Source of the DNA: JAJDTQ01 sp963422385
GTDB lineage: Bacteria > Desulfobacterota > Binatia > UBA9968 > JAJDTQ01
Direction: 5' to 3'
Length of the DNA: 64,000 bases
NCBI GenBank assembly: GCA_963422385.1
Contig: OY729432.1
Location: forward strand, 3,534,001 to 3,598,000
The notes under the pieces were generated by a model. That model had not been told where the DNA came from. It worked only from the letters and a program-made list of their open reading frames with translations, and made no database searches. Below, in pieces: positions 54,700 to 64,000 of this stretch (its first letter is position 1; each line of letters begins with the position of its first letter). Both the position numbers and the translations under genes were made by a program.

Positions 54700-56073
54700 A
54701 TGAAAGCAGATCTGGTGATCAAGAACGGCACGGTCGTGACGCCCGAGAACACCTTTGACGGCGGGGTGGCCATCCACGACGAGAAATTCGTGGCCATCGG
54801 CACCAACGGCTCGCTTCCCGAAGGCTTCCGGGAGATCGACGCCAGGGGCAAGCACATCCTGCCCGGGCTGATTGACGGCCACGTCCACTTCCGCGAGCCC
54901 GGCATGACCCACAAGGAGGATTTCGGCACCGGCTCCCGCGCGGCCATCGCCGGCGGCATCACCTGCGTGGTGGAAATGCCAAACACGATCCCGCCGGTGA
55001 CGCACCCCGAGCAGGTAGAGGAAAAGAAGGTGCTGGCCGAGGAGAAGTCCCTTGTGGATTTCGCACTCCTCGGCGTGATCGTGCAGACCAACGCCGACCA
55101 GATCCTGCCCATGGCCCGGGCCGGCGCGGCCGGATACAAGATCTTCTTCGGCGAGACCATCGGCAACCTGCCCTTCCCGGATGACGGCGTGTGCCAGGAC
55201 GTGTTCCGGAACATCACCGAGTCCCGGCTGCCACTGTGCATCCACGCCGAGAACCGGCAGATCATGTACCACCACCTGAACCGCATCAAGGAGGAAGGCA
55301 AGACCGACCCGGTCCATTGGGAGTCCACCCGGCCGTATCTGTGCGAGGCCGAATCGGTGCACCATGCCCTCTTCTTTGCCGAGACCTTCGGCACCAAGCT
55401 TCATGTCCTGCACATGAGTTCCAGGCAGGCCGCCGGACTCGTCCGGGACGCCAAGGCCCGGGGGCTGCGGGTCACCGCCGAAACCGGTCCCCACTACCTG
55501 CTGCGACAGCCCAGCGACATGAACAAGGTGGGCCCGTTGCTCAAGATGAACCCGCCGGTGCGGACCCGGGACCACGGGGAGGCACTGTGGGACGGCCTGC
55601 TCAACGGATACGTGGACATGATCGCCACCGATCATTCACCCCACACCCTGGAAGAGAAAGGCGCCGACATCGAGGGCAACATGCTGAAGCCGGCCATCTG
55701 GGACTGCATCTCCGGATTCTGCGGCGTGGAGACCGGCGTCCCGCTGATGCTGACGGAGGTCAACAAGGGCCGCATGAGCCTTAACCATTACGTGAAGCTG
55801 GCATCGGAAAACCCCGCAAAAGTCTGGCAACTCTACCCCCGGAAAGGCGCGCTTCGGGTCGGCTCCGACGGCGACGTGACCATCGTCGACATGGACAAGG
55901 AAACCGCCATCGACATCACCAGGCTGCACAGCAAGAACAACCCCTCGCCGTGGCACGACTGGAAGATCAAGGGGACCCCCGTGATGGCCATCGTCCGCGG
56001 CCACGTGCAGATGCAGGACGGCGAGCCCGTGGGCGAGGCCATCGGCCGGATGGTAGTGCCGACACCGGACTGA
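54700..56073 (+). CDS. Allantoinase / dihydropyrimidinase-like cyclic amidohydrolase
   Basis: The 457-residue TIM-barrel enzyme hydrolyses a cyclic amide bond. The bimetal site is GHVHFREPG (H61, H63), the carbamylated lysine K147 (GAAGYKIFF), H182 (LCIHAEN), the HMSS histidine and DHSPH. THKEDFGTGSRAAIAGGITC is typical of allantoinase (AllB) and dihydroorotase type I. Its location in front of a molybdenum hydroxylase suggests purine or N-heterocycle breakdown; allantoinase is therefore a good guess but not proved. GGGAGC precedes the ATG. Confidence 0.88.
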   Translation: MKADLVIKNGTVVTPENTFDGGVAIHDEKFVAIGTNGSLPEGFREIDARGKHILPGLIDGHVHFREPGMTHKEDFGTGSRAAIAGGITCVVEMPNTIPPVTHPEQVEEKKVLAEEKSLVDFALLGVIVQTNADQILPMARAGAAGYKIFFGETIGNLPFPDDGVCQDVFRNITESRLPLCIHAENRQIMYHHLNRIKEEGKTDPVHWESTRPYLCEAESVHHALFFAETFGTKLHVLHMSSRQAAGLVRDAKARGLRVTAETGPHYLLRQPSDMNKVGPLLKMNPPVRTRDHGEALWDGLLNGYVDMIATDHSPHTLEEKGADIEGNMLKPAIWDCISGFCGVETGVPLMLTEVNKGRMSLNHYVKLASENPAKVWQLYPRKGALRVGSDGDVTIVDMDKETAIDITRLHSKNNPSPWHDWKIKGTPVMAIVRGHVQMQDGEPVGEAIGRMVVPTPD

Positions 56074-56121
56074 TGCCGCAAGGGTGGGACGCCACGGTCG
56101 GTGATCCCGCGCGACAACTGG

Positions 56122-56148
56122 CAGGGGCGGGTTTCAAACCCGCCCCTG
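56122..56148. repeat. Family C palindrome, perfect 27-base copy
   Basis: Arms CAGGGGCGGGTTT and AAACCCGCCCCTG surround a single central C. It is the cleanest of four copies (others at 10119, 43958 and 48427). It lies between the cyclic amidohydrolase and the FAD-subunit gene. Confidence 0.9.
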
Positions 56149-56184
56149 TGACGGCCGCCCAGCAAAATACCGGCAGGGAGAAAC

Positions 56185-57173
<989 letters not shown>

Positions 57174-57177
<4 letters not shown>

Positions 57178-57671
57178 GCCAACCCATTGAATTTACGTTG
57201 AATGGAAAGCCCACGTCGGTGAAGGCGCCGGCGCACCGCCTGCTGCTGGACCTGCTCCGGGACGAGATCGGTCTGACCGGCACCAAGGAGGGTTGCGGCA
57301 CCGGTGACTGCGGCGCCTGCACGGTCTACCTCAACGGCCAACCGGTCAACTCCTGCCTGGTGCTGTCGGGCGAGCTCAACCAGGCCGATATCGTGACCAT
57401 CGAAGGGCTCGGGGACGGCGACGCCTACCACCCCATCCAGGCGGCGTTCATCGCCGACGGCGGCGCCCAATGCGGCTACTGCACTCCCGGCATGCTGATG
57501 ATGGCCAAGTCGTTCCTGGAGGAGAACCCGGACCCCACGGACGACGAGATCCGCTTCGCCCTCTCGGGCAACCTGTGCCGCTGCACCGGATACGTGAAGA
57601 TCGTGGAGGCGGTCCGGGACGCCGCGGCCGAGCTCCGGCAGCGCGCCGGCAAAGGACAGGACCATGAGTGA
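57174..57671 (+). CDS. Molybdenum hydroxylase [2Fe-2S] (small) subunit
   Basis: The 165-residue CoxS/XdhC-type protein carries two [2Fe-2S] clusters: a plant-ferredoxin type (C41, C46, C49, C61 in EGCGTGDCGACTVYLNGQP) and a helical-domain type (C100, C103, C135, C137 in QCGYCTPGM and NLCRCTGY). Overlaps of 4 bases upstream and 8 bases downstream show tight coupling with the FAD and molybdopterin subunits. Confidence 0.96.
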
Positions 57672-59955
57672 GCTCCAGGTAGTCGGCCATCCGGTCACCC
57701 GCGTCGACGTGGACGACAAGATCACGGGCGCGGCCACCTACGGATACGATCTGGTACTGCCGGACATGCTCCACGGCAAGGTCCTGTTCAGTCCCCGGCC
57801 TCACGCGCGCATCGTCAGCATCGACCTGGAGAAGGCGCGGCGACATCCGGGAGTCGTATGTGCCATTTCCGGCGGCGACGTACCATGGACCCACGGCGAG
57901 TCCGTCAAGGACAAGCCCTTCCTGGCCCAGGGCAAGGTGCGCTACATCGGCGAGCCCGTAGCCGCGGTGGCCGCGGTGGACGAGGACACGGCCCAGGCGG
58001 CGGTGAAGCTCATCGAGGTGGAGTACGAGGACCTGCCCGCCTACTTCACGCCCGAAGAGGCATGCCAGCCCGGCGCCGTGGCCATTCACGAGGAGTTCGA
58101 GGGCTATCGCAAGGCCCCTTTCATCGTCGGCGCGCCCATGCCCAACGTGTGCGAGCACTTCAAGCTGCGCACCGGGGATACCGACCAAGGGTTCCGGCAG
58201 TCGGACCTCGTGCTGGAGGAAAGCTACTACGTGCCGGTCATCCAGCACGCGGCCATGGAGCCCCATTCGGCCCATGCCCAGGTGGACCCCGAGACCGGAC
58301 GGATCACCGTCTGGGTAGCCAACGACGCGCCCTTCCGGGCGCTGACCGAGGTGGCCGAGGCCCTGGGCCTGCCCCAGGAGAAGATCCGCCTCATCAACCC
58401 GCTCCAGGGCGGCGGCTTCGGCTCCAAGGGCGGCCTCAAGCTGGAGCCCATCGCCATGGGACTGGCGTTCCACACGGGCGGGCGGCCGGTGCGGGTGAAG
58501 TTCAACCGCGAAGAGACCTTCATCTCGACGCTGGTGCGCCATGAAGCCACGGTGCGCGTCAAGAGCGGCGTCAAGAACGACGGCACTCTGATGGCCCGGC
58601 ACATGACCCTGTACTGGGGCGGCGGCGCCTACGCCGAGAAGAGCCCCACGGTGTGCATCCGCGGCAGCCTCCCCTCTCCGGGCCCCTACCGCATCCCCCA
58701 CGTCCACGTGGACGGTTACGCCGTGTACACCAACAAGCCCGTGGCCGGGGCCTTTCGCGGCTACGGCATCCCGCAGGGCGCCTGGGCCACCGAGCAGCAC
58801 ATGGACGAGCTGGCCCGCCGGCTGGCCATGGACCCCCTGGAGTTTCGGCTGAAGAACGTCTTCGTGGACGGCGACGTGGCCTACTGGGGCGAGAAACTAC
58901 ACAGCGTCGGGCTGACCGAGACCCTGACCAGGGCGGCCGCCGCCATCGACTGGGACAAGCCGCGACCCGCAGGGGTCGGACGGGGGTTGGCGTGCATCTC
59001 CAAGCCCACCCGGTCGCCCACCACCTCCAAGGCCGGCGTGTTGGTGGATACGAACGGCCAGGTCACGGTGCTGGCCGGAACCGTGGAGATCGGCCAGGGA
59101 TGCAGCACCATCCTGTCGCAGGTGGCGGCGGAAGAGCTGCGGGTGCCCATCGAGCAGGTCCGGGTGGCGCCCCTGGACACCGACGTCATCCCCTTCGACG
59201 CTTCCACGACGTCCAGCCGCAGCACCTACCACATGGGCAACGCCGTGCGTGGAGCCGCCGTTCACGCCCGCGAGCAACTTCTGGAAATGGCCGGTCCGAT
59301 GCTCGAAGGGAAGCAGGAAGAGCTGGTGCTGTCCGACGGCAAGGTGCATCTCAAGGACCATGACGAAATCGCCCTGACCTTCGGGGAGATGGTCCGGCGC
59401 AAGCTGGGGGCCGACGCGGTGCTGCGGGGAGACGCCTCCTACACCTACGAGATCGGCAAGGACCTGGACCTGGAAACGGGACACAGCGACCACGCGTCGG
59501 CGTTCTACATGTACGCCACCCAGGCCGCGGAGGCTTCGGTGGACGAGGAGACCGGGCGGGTCCGGCTGCACCGGTTGTCCGCGGCCCACGACGTGGGCAA
59601 GGCCATCAACCCGCTCAACTGCGCGGCGCAGATCGAAGGCGGCGTGGCCATGGGCATCGGCGCGGCACTGCACGAGAACCTGGTCATCGACGAGAACGGC
59701 AAGGTGCGGAACCCCTCGTTCCTGGACTACCACCTGGTGACGTCGCTGGACGTGCCCGAGATCATTCCCATCATCGTCGAGTGTGCCGAACCCGAGGGAC
59801 CCTACGGCGCCAAGGGGCTGGGTGAGCCGGGCCTCGCGCCTACCCCCGCGGCCATCGGCAACGCGGTGGCGGACGCCATCAAGTCCCGTATCCGCGAGCT
59901 TCCCCTGACCCCGGAGCGGGTGTTCTGGGCCCTGGAGGAGCGCGACGGGAAGTAG
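57664..59955 (+). CDS. Molybdenum hydroxylase molybdopterin-binding (large) subunit
   Basis: The 763-residue subunit binds the Mo cofactor. Key segments are ITGAATYGYDLVLPDMLHGK, NPLQGGGFGSKGGLK, the Mo-site loop VAGAFRGYGIPQ (form II-like, not the AYxCSFR of true CO dehydrogenase), GTVEIGQGCSTILSQV and the catalytic glutamate in GAKGLGEPGLAPTP. With the FAD and Fe-S genes it forms a complete xanthine/nicotinate/4-hydroxybenzoyl-CoA-type hydroxylase. Substrate is unknown; an aromatic or purine ring is likely by context. The CobW gene follows after 3 bases. Confidence 0.94.
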   Translation: MSELQVVGHPVTRVDVDDKITGAATYGYDLVLPDMLHGKVLFSPRPHARIVSIDLEKARRHPGVVCAISGGDVPWTHGESVKDKPFLAQGKVRYIGEPVAAVAAVDEDTAQAAVKLIEVEYEDLPAYFTPEEACQPGAVAIHEEFEGYRKAPFIVGAPMPNVCEHFKLRTGDTDQGFRQSDLVLEESYYVPVIQHAAMEPHSAHAQVDPETGRITVWVANDAPFRALTEVAEALGLPQEKIRLINPLQGGGFGSKGGLKLEPIAMGLAFHTGGRPVRVKFNREETFISTLVRHEATVRVKSGVKNDGTLMARHMTLYWGGGAYAEKSPTVCIRGSLPSPGPYRIPHVHVDGYAVYTNKPVAGAFRGYGIPQGAWATEQHMDELARRLAMDPLEFRLKNVFVDGDVAYWGEKLHSVGLTETLTRAAAAIDWDKPRPAGVGRGLACISKPTRSPTTSKAGVLVDTNGQVTVLAGTVEIGQGCSTILSQVAAEELRVPIEQVRVAPLDTDVIPFDASTTSSRSTYHMGNAVRGAAVHAREQLLEMAGPMLEGKQEELVLSDGKVHLKDHDEIALTFGEMVRRKLGADAVLRGDASYTYEIGKDLDLETGHSDHASAFYMYATQAAEASVDEETGRVRLHRLSAAHDVGKAINPLNCAAQIEGGVAMGIGAALHENLVIDENGKVRNPSFLDYHLVTSLDVPEIIPIIVECAEPEGPYGAKGLGEPGLAPTPAAIGNAVADAIKSRIRELPLTPERVFWALEERDGK

Positions 59956-59958
59956 GTC

Positions 59959-61197
59959 ATGACCAGGATTCCGGTCGTCATCCTCACGGGCTTTCTTGGG
60001 GCCGGCAAGACCACCCTGCTGAACCGCATCCTCACCGCGCCTCACGGCCGCCGCATCGCCGTGGTCATCAACGAGTTCGGGGAGGTGGGCATCGACCACC
60101 ACCTCATCGTCGCCTCGGAAGAGGAAATCTTCCAGATGAACAACGGCTGCATCTGCTGCACGGTCCAGGGCGACCTGCTGCGGGTGCTGCTACAGCTCCT
60201 GGAACGGCGGGATACCTTCGACTACCTGGTGGTGGAGACCTCCGGCCTCGCGGATCCCACGGTCATCGTCCAGACCCTGCTGCTGGACGAACGGATCCGC
60301 CGGGACTTCGAGCTCCAGGCCGTGGTGACGGTGGCGGACGGCATGCACGTCGAGCAGCAACTCGCCGCCCACCACGAGGCCCGCGAGCAGGTCGCCTGCG
60401 CGGACGTCATCCTGCTGAACAAGACCGACCTCATCACGCCGGAGGAAGCGGAGGCGCTGGCGGCCTGGCTCGGAGAGATGAACCCCACCGCACGGGTGAC
60501 CCCGACCCGGAATGCCGAGGTGGACATCGGCGAGTTGCTGGAGATGCGGGCCTTCGACCTGGAGGCCCGGCGCCACGCGGTGGAGAACGGCCATCACCAC
60601 GAGCATCAGGCTTCGGTCCGGACCGTCTCCTTCGTGCAGTCCGGGGACCTCGACAAGACCCGCCTGAGCCACTGGTTCCGCTCGATGCTGGCGGAGAAAG
60701 GGCCCGATATCCTGCGCATGAAGGGCATCCTCAACATGCACGGCGACTCCCACCAGTTCGTGTTCCACGGCGTCCACGGCATGTTCGAGGGGCGATTGGG
60801 ACGGGAATGGGAAAAGGATGAGGAACGGCTCAACCGGCTGGTGTTCATCGGCCGGGATCTCGACGGCGAGGCGCTGCGGAGCGGGCTCAAGACCTGCCTC
60901 CGCTCGGAGGACGAAGCCGCCACGGACGGCGATCTGGATATCTATCGCGACGTGTCTTCCTTCACCCTGGACCAGATCCGCATCTGGGTCCGGCAGGCGC
61001 TGGAGTTCCCGTCCAAGACCCCCATCACCGTCAAGGAGGTCCCCTGCGTCAAGCCGGGCTGCCCCCCCATCGAGACCGCCATCATGGTGTTCCTGGAAGC
61101 GGAACCGCCGCGTTTCTACAAGATCCAGAAGACCATCAACGAGGTTAACTTCGACAGCGTCTATAACCTGATCGAGAATCCCATGCCGTGCTGCTAG
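59959..61197 (+). CDS. CobW/COG0523 GTPase with C-terminal cysteine-containing extension
   Basis: COG0523 proteins are metallochaperone GTPases. The 412-residue product has Walker A GFLGAGKTT (11-19), the metal motif NNGCICCT (C64, C66, C67), ETSGLADP (Walker B region) and NKTD (154-157). A His-rich GHHHEH lies at about 211-216, and the usual CobW C-terminal domain runs to about 315. Residues 326-412 add a domain I do not recognise in standard CobW, with VPCVKPGCPPIETAI (C363, C368) and a final PMPCC. It is coupled to the Mo-hydroxylase operon. Its TAG is the start of a small repeat. Confidence 0.9.
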   Translation: MTRIPVVILTGFLGAGKTTLLNRILTAPHGRRIAVVINEFGEVGIDHHLIVASEEEIFQMNNGCICCTVQGDLLRVLLQLLERRDTFDYLVVETSGLADPTVIVQTLLLDERIRRDFELQAVVTVADGMHVEQQLAAHHEAREQVACADVILLNKTDLITPEEAEALAAWLGEMNPTARVTPTRNAEVDIGELLEMRAFDLEARRHAVENGHHHEHQASVRTVSFVQSGDLDKTRLSHWFRSMLAEKGPDILRMKGILNMHGDSHQFVFHGVHGMFEGRLGREWEKDEERLNRLVFIGRDLDGEALRSGLKTCLRSEDEAATDGDLDIYRDVSSFTLDQIRIWVRQALEFPSKTPITVKEVPCVKPGCPPIETAIMVFLEAEPPRFYKIQKTINEVNFDSVYNLIENPMPCC

Positions 61198-61254
61198 TGT
61201 CGTGGGCGGACGTTGCTCTGAAGGAATCCGTGTAGCTTTCGCCGGCCGCGACTA
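61195..61254. repeat. 60-base element between converging cobW and recR, giving both stops
   Basis: Plus strand begins TAGTGTCGTGGGCGGACG, the Family B end; minus strand begins TAGTCGCGGCCGGCG. Each TAG is the stop of the adjacent gene (61195-61197 for cobW; 61252-61254 for recR). The ends are only imperfectly complementary, so this copy is the weakest of the family. Confidence 0.5.
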
Positions 61255-61872
61255 CAACTCGCGACGGCCATCGAGGGCTTCGCCCAAGGTACCGGCATCG
61301 GTGTACTCGATCTCTCCGCCCATGGGCAGGCCGCGGGCAATGCGGGTGATGCGAATTTCAAGGGGCTTGATTATCTTGGCGAGGTAGAGGGCGGTAGCGT
61401 CCCCTGCCCTGGTGGCGTTGGTGGCGACGATGATTTCGGCGGGGAGATTAGCGCGGATCCGCGCCATGAGCTCCTTGATCTTCAGCGCGTCGGGTCCGAC
61501 CCCGTTGAGCGGGAAGATGGCGCCGTGGAGCACGTGGTAGAGGCCCTTGTACTCCCCGGAACGCTCCACCGCCATGAGGTCCGACGGCTCCTCCACCACA
61601 CAGATGGTGTGGTTGTCACGGCCGGGGTCACGGCACACCCTGCAAGGCGCGACCTCCTCCGTTCCCGCGGGTATTTCACTCAGGCCGAAGCATTGGGGGC
61701 AAAGGCCCATCTCCCGCTTCAGCCTGTCCATGCTTCCGGCCAGCGCCAGCACCGACTCCTTCCCTTCCTTCAGCAGGTAAAAGGCCAAGCGGCCGGCGGT
61801 CTTCTCCCCGATGCCGGGAAGCCTGGAAAGCTGCTCGACCACCCGTGCCAGCGGCGCGGGATACCCGGTCAT
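61252..61872 (-). CDS. recR: Recombination protein RecR
   Basis: RecR works with RecF/RecO to load RecA at gaps. The 206-residue protein has an N-terminal helix-hairpin-helix (LSRLPGIGEKTAGRLAFYLL), a zinc finger (C58, C61, C77, C80) and a Toprim domain (ICVVEEPSDLMAVE; then IIVATNATRAGDATALYLA). It overlaps ybaB by 4 bases in the conserved dnaX-ybaB-recR order. Confidence 0.97.
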   Translation of the reverse strand: MTGYPAPLARVVEQLSRLPGIGEKTAGRLAFYLLKEGKESVLALAGSMDRLKREMGLCPQCFGLSEIPAGTEEVAPCRVCRDPGRDNHTICVVEEPSDLMAVERSGEYKGLYHVLHGAIFPLNGVGPDALKIKELMARIRANLPAEIIVATNATRAGDATALYLAKIIKPLEIRITRIARGLPMGGEIEYTDAGTLGEALDGRREL

Positions 61873-62195
61873 GGCATCAGCCCGGGGATCTTGAACCCTC
61901 CCGTGAGCTTGCTCATCTCCTCCGAGGCCATTTCACGGGCGCGCATGAGGCCCTCGTTGACGGCGGCGCGCACCAGATCCTCCAGCATCTCCACTTCCTC
62001 CGGATCGATGACACTGGGGTCCACCTTGATGGAAGCAAGCGTGAACTGGCCGTTGACGGTGACCCGGACCATGCCGCCGCCCGAGGCGGCTTCCACCGTC
62101 TTCTTCGCCAGCTCCTCCTGGATCCTGGCAAGCTTCGCCTGCATCTCACGGGCCTGCTTCATGAGGCCGCCCATGCCGCCCAAACCCTCACTCAT
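61869..62195 (-). CDS. ybaB: Nucleoid-associated protein YbaB/EbfC
   Basis: The 108-residue protein binds DNA as a dimer and bends it. It shows the family pattern: helical MGGLMKQAREMQAKLARIQEEL, the strand VRVTVNGQFTLASIKVDP, then LEDLVRAAVNEGLMRAREMASEEMSKLTGG. It lies between dnaX (24 bases) and recR (4-base overlap). Confidence 0.96.
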   Translation of the reverse strand: MSEGLGGMGGLMKQAREMQAKLARIQEELAKKTVEAASGGGMVRVTVNGQFTLASIKVDPSVIDPEEVEMLEDLVRAAVNEGLMRAREMASEEMSKLTGGFKIPGLMP

Positions 62196-62219
62196 AGACT
62201 GCTCCCTTCAGCGGGTACG

Positions 62220-63905
62220 CTACTTCACCGTACCCCCGAAAATCCTTGCCGCCTCGCCGATGATGTCCCCGGCGCTCTCCTGGTCCGAATCCGACGGGTC
62301 TTCGGAGCCGCCCGCCCCTTCCGGCGGCAACACCATCGTCACGGTCATCTCCCGTCCGAAGAAACGCTCGAGAAACCGTTCCAGGAGAGCCATGTTCTCC
62401 CGATCCTGCAGATAGCTCCGGTACAGCCCTTCGAGGCCCAGCTTGAGACCGCCCCCGGAGATCTCCAGAAGCCTGCCGTGCAGCAGGTACGATGCCAGAA
62501 CCCGCTGTTCACCGGCGACGAAATCCAGGAACCGTTTCCATGCAGCGGGGCTTGGTTCCGGCGCCGCGGGTTCTGTCTCCATCGGCGGAGCCGGAGGCGC
62601 CTGATCCGGAGCGGCATGGTCCGCTTCTTCGTTGCGGTCCGGTGAAGGTTCCCGGAGCGGATCCGCTTCCCGCGGCGGTTCGGACTCATGGGCCGGCCCG
62701 GTCTTCTCCAGTCTCTGTTCGAGCCGCCGCAGCTCTTCAATGGCATCGGTGATGTTCACGGTGCGAGGCATGGTCGCCACCCGCACCAGAGATACCTCCA
62801 GATCGAACCTGGGATAAGGTGAACGGGCCACGGTCTCATCGCCCTGCACCACGAATCGATAGTAGCCGATGAGGGTCTCAGGGTCCACGGACGCCACCTG
62901 GTCGCGCAGCAGGGAGACTTCCTCGTCGGTCAGGTCCATCAGACGTCGGGACCCGCCCCCTTCTCCGGCATCCGGGACCGTGTCCGTCCCGCGGTTCATC
63001 AGACGGACGACAAGAAGGTTGCGGAAGTGCTCCACCAACTCCCGCGAGAGAGCGGCAAGGTCCACCCCGTGAGTGGCCACTTCGGCGACCAACCGGAGAC
63101 ACGCCGCGGCATCCCCCGCGATCACCGCCGCCGAGATCTCGTAGAGCACCCGCCGCTCGGCCACGCCCAGAATGTCCCGCAGCAGCGGCTCGTCCACGGC
63201 GCCGCCCTCCGCCGCGGGTTCCACGAACGAGAGCACCTGCTCCAGCAGCGACTGTGCGTCGCGCATGCTGCCTTGGGCCGCGCGGCTCATCAACGTCAGC
63301 GCACCGTCGGTGACGTTCAGGCCCTCCACGTCCGCGACCCGCCGCAACCGCTCGTGGATGTCGTGGACCCCAATGCGGCGGAAATCGAACCGCTGGCAGC
63401 GTGACAGAATGGTTTCCGGAAGGCGGTGGACCTCGGTGGTGGCAAGGATGAACTTGGCAAACGGCGGCGGCTCCTCCAGGGTCTTGAGAAGAGCGTTGAA
63501 GGCGTCCCGGGTAACCTGGTGGACCTCATCGATGATGTACACCTTGAAACGCGCCGCGGCCGGTTGATAGCGCACGTTCTCGATGATCTGCCGCACCTCG
63601 TCGATGCCCCGGTTCGAGGCGCCGTCGATCTCGTAGACGTCCAGGGACCGGGCCTCGTTGATCTCCCTGCAACGAACGCACTCGTTGCAAGGCGTAGGTG
63701 TGGGTCCGTCGAGACAATTCAGAGCCTTGGCCAGAATGCGCGCGGCGCTGGTCTTGCCCACGCCGCGGACTCCGGTGAACAGGTAGCAATGGGCGATGCG
63801 GCCGCTCCGGATGGCGTTGGTGAGCACACGGGCGATGTGCTGCTGCCCCACCATGTCCGCAAAGCTTTGCGGGCGCCACTTACGGGCCAGAACGAGATAA
63901 GACAT
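62220..63905 (-). CDS. dnaX: DNA polymerase III subunit gamma/tau
   Basis: DnaX is the clamp-loader ATPase of the replisome. The 561-residue protein has Walker A GVRGVGKTS (45-53), a zinc site (C64, C73, C76, C79), Walker B with IIDEVHQV, the sensor 1 region ATTEVHRLPETILSRCQRF and the AAA+ lid. After about 370, a Pro/Glu-rich linker (about 395-455) leads to a tau-like C-terminal domain. No obvious slippery A/T heptamer for frameshifting was noticed, so gamma may not be made. The 95 bases to the right edge hold no clear gene. Confidence 0.95.
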   Translation of the reverse strand: MSYLVLARKWRPQSFADMVGQQHIARVLTNAIRSGRIAHCYLFTGVRGVGKTSAARILAKALNCLDGPTPTPCNECVRCREINEARSLDVYEIDGASNRGIDEVRQIIENVRYQPAAARFKVYIIDEVHQVTRDAFNALLKTLEEPPPFAKFILATTEVHRLPETILSRCQRFDFRRIGVHDIHERLRRVADVEGLNVTDGALTLMSRAAQGSMRDAQSLLEQVLSFVEPAAEGGAVDEPLLRDILGVAERRVLYEISAAVIAGDAAACLRLVAEVATHGVDLAALSRELVEHFRNLLVVRLMNRGTDTVPDAGEGGGSRRLMDLTDEEVSLLRDQVASVDPETLIGYYRFVVQGDETVARSPYPRFDLEVSLVRVATMPRTVNITDAIEELRRLEQRLEKTGPAHESEPPREADPLREPSPDRNEEADHAAPDQAPPAPPMETEPAAPEPSPAAWKRFLDFVAGEQRVLASYLLHGRLLEISGGGLKLGLEGLYRSYLQDRENMALLERFLERFFGREMTVTMVLPPEGAGGSEDPSDSDQESAGDIIGEAARIFGGTVK

Positions 63906-64000
63906 GACGTTAAGGGCCGCCCCGAGTGTTCCCCGCGGGCCTTCAAGCCGCCATCAGGAAGTGATTTTCACCGCGATGCCGCACGCGCGACGGGATGCTC

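Overview
This GC-rich, gene-dense window looks like chromosome from an uncultured Gram-negative bacterium of the broad deltaproteobacterial / Desulfobacterota / Tectomicrobia / Binatota type. The outer-membrane and LPS genes (fabZ, lpxD, ompH, bamA, lolCD) show a diderm. CarD, a DUF1844 protein, a SUF system with an Rrf2 regulator, and several molybdenum hydroxylases, a UbiD-like protein and an amidohydrolase-2 protein fit that range. The lineage is an inference from gene content only. There is no rRNA, CRISPR array, prophage, integrase or intact transposase. Two tRNA genes are present (Glu-TTC and Cys-GCA).

Layout. (1) Positions 1-14202, minus strand: one co-directional run reading Rrf2 regulator, sufB-C-D-S-U-T, lysS, lolC, lolD, bamA, ompH, lpxD, fabZ and continuing off the left edge. 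It links Fe-S assembly to envelope biogenesis. (2) def on the plus strand, converging on a minus-strand run uvrB-uvrC-comEC(short)-hisS-aspS. (3) An LhgO-like oxidase and a gamma-carbonic-anhydrase-like protein (plus), then a minus-strand housekeeping/envelope run: DUF1844, Deg protease, class A PBP, TPR lipoprotein, tsaD, rsmA, mutM. (4) cysK, tRNA-Glu, ispD, carD, rimI, an unusual ferredoxin/membrane/beta-domain fusion, a 579-base non-coding stretch, a hendecad-repeat membrane protein, tRNA-Cys, an acyl-CoA synthetase, a DegT aminotransferase, coaE and efp. (5) HIT, two small Rieske proteins, a zinc-ribbon protein and an inositol-phosphatase-like protein. (6) Positions 46.6-61.2 kb, a catabolic accessory region: HAD hydrolase, amidohydrolase-2, an orphan molybdopterin large subunit coupled to metF, a UbiD-family decarboxylase, an orphan ABC ATPase, an allantoinase/dihydropyrimidinase-like hydrolase, a complete medium-small-large molybdenum hydroxylase operon, and a CobW GTPase with an extra C-terminal domain. 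(7) dnaX-ybaB-recR on the minus strand at the right edge.

The most striking feature is not a gene. At least three families of small dispersed palindromic (MITE/REP-like) elements sit exactly at gene 3' ends and supply the stop codons, sometimes also the last codons, of their neighbours. FabZ and AspS, unrelated enzymes, end in the same nine residues because each runs into a copy of the same hairpin. def, mutM, sufD, an ABC ATPase gene, cobW and recR also terminate inside or at the tip of such elements.
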